This document shows positions 56,640 to 64,000 of a stretch of 64,000 bases of DNA, piece by piece. Source of the stretch: Isoetes taiwanensis (lineage: Eukaryota > Streptophyta > Lycopodiopsida > Isoetales > Isoetaceae). Below the pieces are notes generated by a model. It was not told where the DNA came from. It saw only the letters and a list, made by a program, of their open reading frames with translations, and searched no databases. The DNA lies in contig JAJEKV010000031.1 in NCBI GenBank assembly GCA_021234155.1, positions 12,195,582 through 12,259,581 of the forward strand, written 5' to 3'. How positions within the stretch are numbered: position 1 is the stretch's first letter; the number at the start of each line of letters is the position of its first letter. The translations under genes and the position numbers were made by a program.

Positions 56640-59520
56640 ATGGAGAAACGAGGATGCGGGATTGACTTGGCTAAATGAAGGTGATAGATTGCACCAAGTT
56701 CTTCTTTAAGAAGTCGTGAAGAAAGAAGAGGTCTACTCTATCAACCATTGCACTAAATGACGGCTCGACCCTCAAATCCCAGGGGGATCTAAAAGGTACT
56801 TATATATTAATCATTTCCAAGGTTTTTGGGAACATAACCTACCATTCCAAGATACATCACGAAGGTTAGTGATCTCAAAAGTTTCACCTATAATGAGCTC
56901 TAGCCAAAGATATTATAGATAAGCTCTCTCTCACATGGAGGATCTTGAAAAAGCCACCCTCTTTATTGGCTAAGAATAAATGTCAGGGTATGGATGGAAT
57001 TTCCTTCAATTCTACCAATTACAATTGGGAATGGATTAAAAATGATATCTTTACGCATACGGACTTCTTGCAATTAAACCAAGATTGAATACAAAGTGCA
57101 TTGCCACAATTTTCCTAAGTGCAAGGAGCGAGCACAATTCATGATTGGAGGGCCTATCCTACTCCTATCGCATTTTACAAAATCGCAACCAGGCTATGAG
57201 AAGAATCAAACCAATTTTAGCGGGAAGAGGTATCTCCACGGGCCCAATTTGGCTTCTTCTGCAGAGATAGGAGTAATGCGAGCAATGTGGCTGACTTTTG
57301 GTGAGGTTGCGGGCGGAAAAAGCGGGACAAAAAGTAGCCTATCTAAAGCCTAGATTTCCTGCAGGCATATGACAGCATTAGATGGAGTTTTCTTCATGAA
57401 ATGATGCTCAAAATTTGAGTTGTGGGGATATTTTTAGAAGGGAGTAATGAAACTATTGAGATGCATTTCGAGCCTGGAGTCTTATTTCAAGGTGAATCAT
57501 CTCTATATTTGAGATTAAAGAGGGGCATCAGGCAGGTTGTCCCTTGCTCCCTTCCTCTTCAATATAGCGAAGCTCTCTCCACGGTTATTCCACCGCAAGC
57601 TTGTCTGCTGACGGTCTCATTGAGGACTGAAATGTGGGGCCGGTTCTCCGCTCATCTGTAACCGGTATCACGAGGCGACTCATTACGTTTATGGTGACAA
57701 TATGTCGTAATGCGGAGGACAACTTCTGCGGCCACCTTCTCAATAACCCCGGTTGCCTCATAAATTGGAAAAAATGCACCGGTCACCGTTAGCCTTTGGA
57801 GAAGCAGGCATCCCTTATGTTTTGGAAAGCTTACCATGGAAATTATCCACGAGGGTGAACACTCCCGACTTGTTAGGAATCCACATGGCATTAGCATCAC
57901 TGTAGTGCCTGGGCTGGGATGAAATGCTGCCTGGGCCACCATAAACACCTAAATTGGTGGAAGGTAGCAGCAAGAGTTATCCCCTTAGGGGAGGATGCGT
58001 GGCAAAACATGTGCTAAGTAATGCTATGTATACATATCATCAATTCTACTTACTCCAGGGAGAAGGTCTTGAGGAGTTAGAAGGGTTGATTAGAAACTGT
58101 CACGGGGAGGTAATGAGAAAAGAGATTACAGCGATCAAAAATTGCTTGGTGGAGGTGCAAGAAGGGACCACAAAAGCGAGGAAAGGGGGAGTGGTATGTT
58201 TGACATAGTCTTCTGAGACAAAGTATTATTAACCAAATTCATATGGATGATTCTTGAGGAAGGGTAAAGTCTCGGTTTGCACCTCATAAGCCAAGCTCTA
58301 TTTGTATTCTTGTATAGCATAGTAAGCCTTGTCAAGTGTAAACTTCCATGGTCTCTCTTCTTTGATCTCCAAGCCGTAAAGGCTACTCCCCCTTCACGAA
58401 GGGTCTTATTCGGCTTGGGGGAATGCCATAAAGAAACTATTCAACGATATCGGCAAATTTAAAGCGGGGACCTCCCTCCATGGTGGGTACCCGGTGGAGT
58501 GCACAATAAGCGAGAGCCATTAGGTATAGTGGCGGGGCCTTAAGGTTGTGAAGAGATGGGAAAAGCGTGGTATACACTCTTGTGCCGATTGGTATATGGG
58601 AAGCACACGGCGGTCCCAGGAAGCATTTCCAAGCTGTTTGGTTTAAGGAAATGGACAAGATAATTTGGGAATGTGTGGCTTCCATTACTCCCCAAACACA
58701 ATAAATGGGGAGATCAATGTCCATGGGTGCGTACATCCTTCCGATGTCTGACCAAACAAGGACAGTCGTACTCTGATGGTTTGAAGACTGAGTTTCTTCC
58801 GGTATCTCCCAAAGTGGGAACTAGTGATCCGCAGCGGAGGACATCCTTAAAACATCACGGAGAAGCAGCTTGGTGAAATTCCTCCCTCCCGCAATCAGCG
58901 CCTTTCTTTTGGCAAAGTGATCCCGCGAGGGGTCCCAGGGTCCAATCATCTAGATCTCCAAATGGGACAATAGCATTGAGCCCACTTTGCCCTATGTGTG
59001 AAGAGGAAGAAAGGCTCCAGGCATTTGTCACGGTGGAGTGTGGGATCTTTTACCAAAGTATGGAGCTGGAGTACGGATAGGTTCGAATACCCCTTAGGAA
59101 CAAAAAGAATTGCTGCTAGAATTCTCCCTCGAGAATGGTGTCCCCAAGAAGAAGATTTCTTTTCACATAGCGAGGGGCACAGACGATCCCCGGTCAATAT
59201 GGAAAAGGAGGAATGCCGGAACGGTGAGAATCGGAGGTATTCCTTATCGTAGCTTCGACTACTTCACGGTACTTGAAAGACTTAAAACATTTAGGCTAGT
59301 TTTTAAATGTGAAGAAGGTAAAGAGAAGAAATATGGGGCACCTATTTTTAATCACGGTCTAGGTGGAAGAGAATAGTACAAAATTTGGAACTTCACGTAG
59401 CTACCCCATCTCATATTAGGTGGATGGGTGCACCTGCTGCCATGTGGCTTTGTATCCATTCTCTCCCAAGTAAATAAAATCTTTTTTATCCCTCAAAAAA
59501 AAACAAAAACAAAAACATAT
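56640..59520 (+). mobile_element. Decayed L1-like LINE (RT, zinc knuckle, A-rich tail)
   Basis: Ordered plus-strand ORF2 landmarks across frames: LTWLNEGDR (about 56,660) and VKKEEVYSINHCTKW linker; LAKNKCQGMDGISFN (about 56,970-57,010; RT motif usually NKCPGPDG); LDFLQAYDSIRWSFLHEMM (57,349-57,405; usually DFxKAYDxxxW); an SGRLSLAPFLFNIA-like frame (about 57,530-57,570; the RQGCPLAP block); and a C-terminal CCHC/zf-RVT region, CPMCEEEERLQAF (about 58,990). The element ends in an A-rich tail (AAAAAAAAACAAAAACAAAAAC, 59,495-59,516). The YADD motif is not readable. Stops and frame changes are frequent, so it is inactive. ORF1 and the endonuclease are absent, consistent with 5' truncation. Confidence 0.8.
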
Positions 59521-61086
59521 CAACCTTTATGGAACAAAATTGTGTTGCATGTATACCATCCTCATAATATTTTAAAAAGAAACAAACACGGTAGATCTTG
59601 ATAAGATGCTGGATTACTGTTAAGATCTTTGGTTCTGTCTGAATAAGCTATTTGAAAGACTGCTAAATTCAGAAAGTCTTATCTTTTTAAAAAACAAGAT
59701 AATTTTCCTCGAGTGTACCACACCGGAAGGATTTCTTCTTCGAGTCTGCTCCAGTATCCTCGATACGCTGCTAAGAACTTCATCAATTTGGTACATTAGC
59801 CCGATTAATGCGATTGACTAGCACCTCTTAGAGCGCTACATCCTTTTTTACATTTCCGGCATCTTGATCTTCTATATGCTCCATCCTTGCATCTTATTGA
59901 GAAACTTTTTAAATAATGTTGAACCCACATTTCACGCTAACAAAATTCAATATTAACTACAATTAAATTGAACATGGACTACTATTCAAATTTTAGCTTA
60001 GACTTACCATTTTTCGATTAACTCGGGCTTGTTTCTTCGCGAGTCTTCTTCTTGTGGCAGTGATCTATATTTGCCAGTCTTCTAGCAATGCGCAAGATTA
60101 ATTTAAAATTAATGCATGGAATAAAATAACAGCTAAGAGTTAGCCAAATGACTATTACGTAGCGAGTTTGCCAAGAAAAAGCGGCTAAAGTAAATGGAAA
60201 AAAAATGCCCAAAAAAGAAAGGTGCTTAATTTTTTTGCAGCCAAATCGAGTTTTGGTTGAATAGCCAAACCTTTTACGGAACATATCCATCGGGACATCA
60301 ATTAGCTAAACTTAAGATAAAATTGGGCTTGGAAAATGGATAGATTAGCTGATTCAACTAATGTATGTACTAACTTAAGAAATTTTTAAATAGGGTTTAT
60401 ATTTTTTCTTTTTTACTTTCTTTCTTGTTTCAAGTACAAAGTTGAAGCTTGATTAGGAAAAGAACAATGTAGTCCTTTTTTTATAGGTTTAAAGACACTT
60501 ATGTTTATGTATGTTTTGTGTCTTGATTTATGTATTTATAATAATTCAATGTCTTTGCCATACTTGGATTTTTTACTAGCCTTGAATGGCTAATATTTGC
60601 CTTTCCATTTTGTGAAAGTTTAGCCAAAGAAAGAAAGCGTGATGGAAAAATCATTTAAGTTCCAACCAGAGTGATAGAAACTTCTAGCCCCAATTTGAAG
60701 GTAGTTTAGCTAAACCTATATTGGCTACACTATCATGAATTAATGTAGCTTAAAGAGTTATAATACTAAAACTAAATGTGTTACCTTTATAGGAATATGT
60801 GAACAAATTTAACGGGGACTCGACTTGTCAATATCTATAAGCTTGCTCAAATAGAATTGAAGTTAGCACAAAACAAAAACATTAGAAGATACATTGAACA
60901 AGAATACTTACTTGACGGTTTGAGGTCTTTTTTTTTAATCTTGGCCTTGTCCTTTTCTTGAATTTTTCAGTCCTTTACGCTTTTAAAATCGGTACTGCGG
61001 TTTATTGTACAAAGTGGTGCTATCAACTTCATCATACGCTTCTTATCTTGACATTGGCATGTTCGGTTTCTTCTTCATCTTCATAG
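59521..61086. other. No recognisable gene
   Basis: AT-rich. A 90-codon minus-strand frame near 60,018-60,290 has no motif. It may include introns or 3' flank of the RING-like pseudogene, which is transcribed toward this region. Confidence 0.45.
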
Positions 61087-62180
61087 TTAAGTCCTCTTCA
61101 ATCCTGTCGCGAATTCTTTGAATCCGGTTCTTGCAAAATCTTGGGACTTCACTCTCCACAGCAGAACCACAGTCGTAGATTTTTCATACGGTCGAAAACA
61201 AAAGACATGGTATTTATGTCCACATGGTTTGTTTAATAAGCCGGTCATATTCTTGAGAGAAACAAAGGCCACATGCACGGCATACATCATTAGTTAGCAA
61301 AGGCAAAGGAGAATGAACACCCATGCAATCATCCAGAGGTTTTGGTACTTTCACTATCTTGTTGCGGCGGTGAAAATATGCTTAGCCTTTGCATGCCATA
61401 GCCATTGATGCCTCAAATGATGCTATTTCATCCTTCAACCTTGAAATTTCAACCGCGAATGTGTTCTTCCCTTTAGAATCTATTCGCGAAGTCTCTTGAC
61501 TCAAAGCTCGCATAACTTCTTCATCATTCTTTTTAGTTTTTACCAATGGCGACAGCACAATACGAAAATCCGCGTTCAAGATACGCTCTGGACTTTTGGC
61601 GAGGCTGTATATTTTTCATATAGCTTTGCAAGCTATACTCTGCTCGATAACATCACCTTCTTTCCTCAATAAAGACTCTTGTTTTGATAATAGCAACTCC
61701 TCTGCATCTCTCTTCATTTTATTAAACTTACCCAAGTGATCCAAAATAGCATTGCTATTCAAGCGATGATGGCGGTATCCCTATAGAAATCTGGCACTCC
61801 GGATGTTGATAAACTTCTGTGACAAACCAGCCAGTTTACTGGTGCCGAGTTTTGACAAAACTTGTTGGGTATTACTCAACAAAAGCTTCGACAAGGTTAC
61901 CTAACCTCATTGTTGGTAGGCTTGCTTTAGATAAGATTCTTTCAGCCCGAGGGTCGAAAATAGCACGTTGTGAGCAGGAACTAACAAATTTTAAGTTTAT
62001 CTTTCCTTTCGGAAATTGGGCATTACGGACATCAAAGAAATCATGGTAGGAAACATCCTTGGCCTTCAAATCCTTTGGCTTCTTCCCTTCATTACACAAA
62101 CCTGCTTTTTGTGTGAAATTAGGTACCAGTTCTTGCCAAAGCGGTTCGATAACATCAAAGCGGTGTTTTTGGTTCAATGT
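61087..62180 (-). pseudogene. Coiled-coil/RING E3 ligase-like gene fragment (RF298/MIP1 type)
   Basis: Minus-strand pieces in order. 62,177-61,872: 101 codons with DPRAERILSKASLPTMRLGN, unassigned. Across frames, KMKRDAEELLLSKQ-like coiled coil (about 61,730-61,680). 61,579-61,382: NDEEVMRALSQETSRIDSKG then AVEISRLKDEIASFEASMAM, a coiled coil like that before the RING of plant RF298/RF4/MIP1-type ubiquitin ligases. 61,290-61,087: LLNKPCGHKYHVFC, a RING-like C-G-H..C core with a CGE-type second cysteine pair only in another frame. Such proteins transfer ubiquitin to substrates. Stops between pieces mean a pseudogene, or exons mixed with errors. The 62.1-kb piece may belong to a different gene. 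Confidence 0.45.
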
Positions 62181-62819
62181 CGGTAGATAAAGAAAAACGC
62201 ATATGAGAAATAGAGGATTTTTACCTCGCGCCAGGACTTGACTTGCCCATAGCTAGATGCCGAATTCATAAGAGTAGCAAACCGAACTTCCAATTACGCT
62301 TTCAATCAAAGCTTCAAAATCGAAATGATAGGGATTCGAGAATCCCTAGCACCCTGCACCTAATCAATTCTGCCTGTGACTTTTTAGCGCGCAGGTCTGC
62401 CTCTGCAAAAATGATGAAGGGCGTCCTTCACGTCACGAGAAAATGCTGAAAATAGGTGTGAGCCGGTGCTGGAGCATCATGAAATTAGTAGGTAAATAAA
62501 AAAGCACCTGTGCAATATTGAGATTACAGATAATGAATAATGACTACATAAAATGTACTCAATAGTTGTTTGCAATGGAAATAATTTGTTGTCTTGATGT
62601 TATTATGCTTTTTAGTAATTAATATTTAGGCCCATAAAGTTTACTTATGTTTGCTTTAGTTAGGGCCCTTTTTAACATAACAATCAACACACATAATTTT
62701 TTTAGCATAAGGCAGGAAGCAGGCAGGATCCAGAGTATACGACAATAATGGTGAGTTCCATTTCGCAAAATGGTTTTGGAAAAGGAAAAGCACTGGATAA
62801 CAAAATTAAAGAAATGGGC
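62181..62819. other. No recognisable gene
   Basis: Open frames on both strands without motif. Possibly upstream exon or intron sequence of the RING-like fragment, or 5' part of the LINE that follows. Confidence 0.4.
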
Positions 62820-64000
62820 AGAAGAAGGAAACATGAGAGCATACAAGGGCAAGCAGGATTCAGGCCAGACACTCAGCCACCGACCACCTAGTAACCCTTC
62901 CGGATATTAATAGAACAGAGACAAAGGCACAGGGAAGAGATCATCTGTTGCTTTGTAGATTTCAAGGAAAGCATTCGACACAGTCCCAAGAAGCTACACA
63001 AATATTGTAATGGGACATGCAAGCTCCGAGAAATATGGTAGGGTCAATTGGGCAGCCACAGGGTATCTATGCCAAGATAGAGCAAGAAAGGACAGCCAAT
63101 AAACTGTGACAGGCGGCGTAAAACAGGGTTGCCCGTTATCTAACTCTGTTTGGAATATACATAGATGTTTGCAGGACTGTATAGAATAGCAAAGGGACGA
63201 ATACGCCTACGTTAGACGACACAGAAGGTACCAATTATGCTATATGCTGATGATCTGAGATATGATAGCCACAAAAACAAGGGGATACACAGACTGCTAA
63301 AAATTCTAGAACAATTCTGTGAAGAAACAGGGCTGACTGTAAATTTGGCAAAACTAAGATAGTCATCTTTGGCCATAAGAACAGGCATAGACCCTTCCAG
63401 ATATAAGGAGAAAAGAATAGAGGAAGCAACGGAATACAAATATCTGGGGTACGATGCACTTTTGGCTTGCTGGGAAGTGGGCCAGGGGCAGACACCAGGT
63501 TCCAATCAGCTATAGGGAGTTATTTCCAATATGAAGAATTTCTGCAACAGAAGCATAATAATTGACTGGGACATCAAATATTTACTTCAGTGCAGTAGTA
63601 GCCACCACTCAATTATATGGGGCAGAAGCCTGGGGGGCCAGGCCCTGGCAGACCAGAAAATGGAAAAAAACAGGGAGGAATCCTTGAGCAGTGGCACAAG
63701 CAAGGAATTTGAAGTGGGACAAATACGTCACTGACAATCCATGGTCACTCGAAACAGGGCAAAAACCAATGGAGGTGAGAACATGGGAGAACCATAAGGT
63801 ACCCTGATTAGGGACAATGCAGGAGACATTCAGGGGAAATTGTCTAGTATTGCAATCACCGAATCAGCAAAATCACACATCCTCATAGGCAGCGGATGGT
63901 TTAAATATGCTTGGCAAGAATTGAGCCAGAGAGAGATGCTGGGATTAAGCCTGAGCGACCTAATAAAAGAGGAGCAGTGGAATGAGGAGGTAGGCAGGGT
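62820..64000 (+). mobile_element. Decayed LINE reverse transcriptase, running off the window
   Basis: Plus-strand landmarks in order across frames: GQAGFRPDTQ (about 62,850-62,880), CCFVDFKESIRHSPKKL (about 62,950-63,000; normally VDFxKAFDxVPR), GGVKQGCPLS (about 63,112-63,142), catalytic LYADD (63,240-63,254), ILEQFCEETGLTVNLAKT (about 63,300-63,355), EYKYLGY (about 63,435) and QLYGAEAWG (about 63,611-63,637). This is an endonuclease-type LINE RT with C-terminal extension, unlike the L1-like copy at 56.6-59.5 kb. It could be from the same clade as the LINE split by the LARD. Several frameshifts. The catalytic YADD is intact. Confidence 0.82.

Overview
This window is nuclear DNA from a land plant with a repeat-dominated genome. 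Evidence: Ty1/copia and Ty3/gypsy chromovirus elements primed by initiator tRNA-Met, L1-like and endonuclease-type LINEs, tRNA-derived SINE-like repeats, a GT-AG intron, a plant-type AATAAA signal and fragments of plant gene families. No bacterial, organellar or viral gene cluster is visible. A secreted beta-barrel peptide of the MiAMP1 type points mildly to a non-flowering vascular plant (fern, lycophyte or gymnosperm) or an early-diverging angiosperm. That placement is inference.

Only one gene looks intact: the MiAMP1-like gene (17.29-17.68 kb), with TATA box, a 71-nt intron directly after the start codon, signal peptide, six cysteines and polyadenylation signal. Four other stretches look like broken host genes: a fasciclin (FAS1) fragment at 1.0-1.3 kb, a Cys/His-rich plus von Willebrand A (VWA) protein at 42.1-44.07 kb, a coiled-coil/RING (RF298/MIP1-like) fragment at 61.1-62.2 kb, and a fragment I do not recognise inside a TIR-bounded element at 6.4-7.4 kb.

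Layout. 0-11.7 kb: SINE-like 3' ends, a tandem array of ~312-bp tRNA-like units (1.7-3.0 kb), a Helitron-like terminus (5.06 kb), the TIR element, and a ~0.65-kb duplication (10.2-11.6 kb). 11.77-16.87 kb: an almost complete, very young copia element whose pol is broken by a 19-bp tandem duplication. 17-18 kb: the peptide gene and SINE-like tails. 18.7-35.6 kb: four-level nesting. A LINE endonuclease gene is split by a non-autonomous LTR element (LARD, 19,041-35,196, TSD TAATC). The LARD is split by a chromovirus in the opposite orientation (21,701-32,671, TSD TTTCA). The chromovirus RT is split by a 1.5-kb gag-only copia mini-element (26,686-28,180, TSD TTAAA). 35.6-50 kb: mostly unassignable sequence with one MITE, the VWA pseudogene and a Helitron-like end abutting it. 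51-54 kb: a decayed copia element. 54.8-56.6 kb: microsatellite and short repeats. 56.6-59.5 kb: a decayed L1-like LINE. 59.5-64 kb: AT-rich sequence, the RING pseudogene, and a second LINE running off the window end.

The LARD and the chromovirus share LTR ends, primer site and polypurine tract, so the LARD was plausibly mobilised by the chromovirus family now sitting inside it. LTR-pair differences in the nested block cluster where one copy reads CTG/CAG and the other is scrambled. This could be methylation-related long-read error and matters for dating and for calling pseudogenes here.
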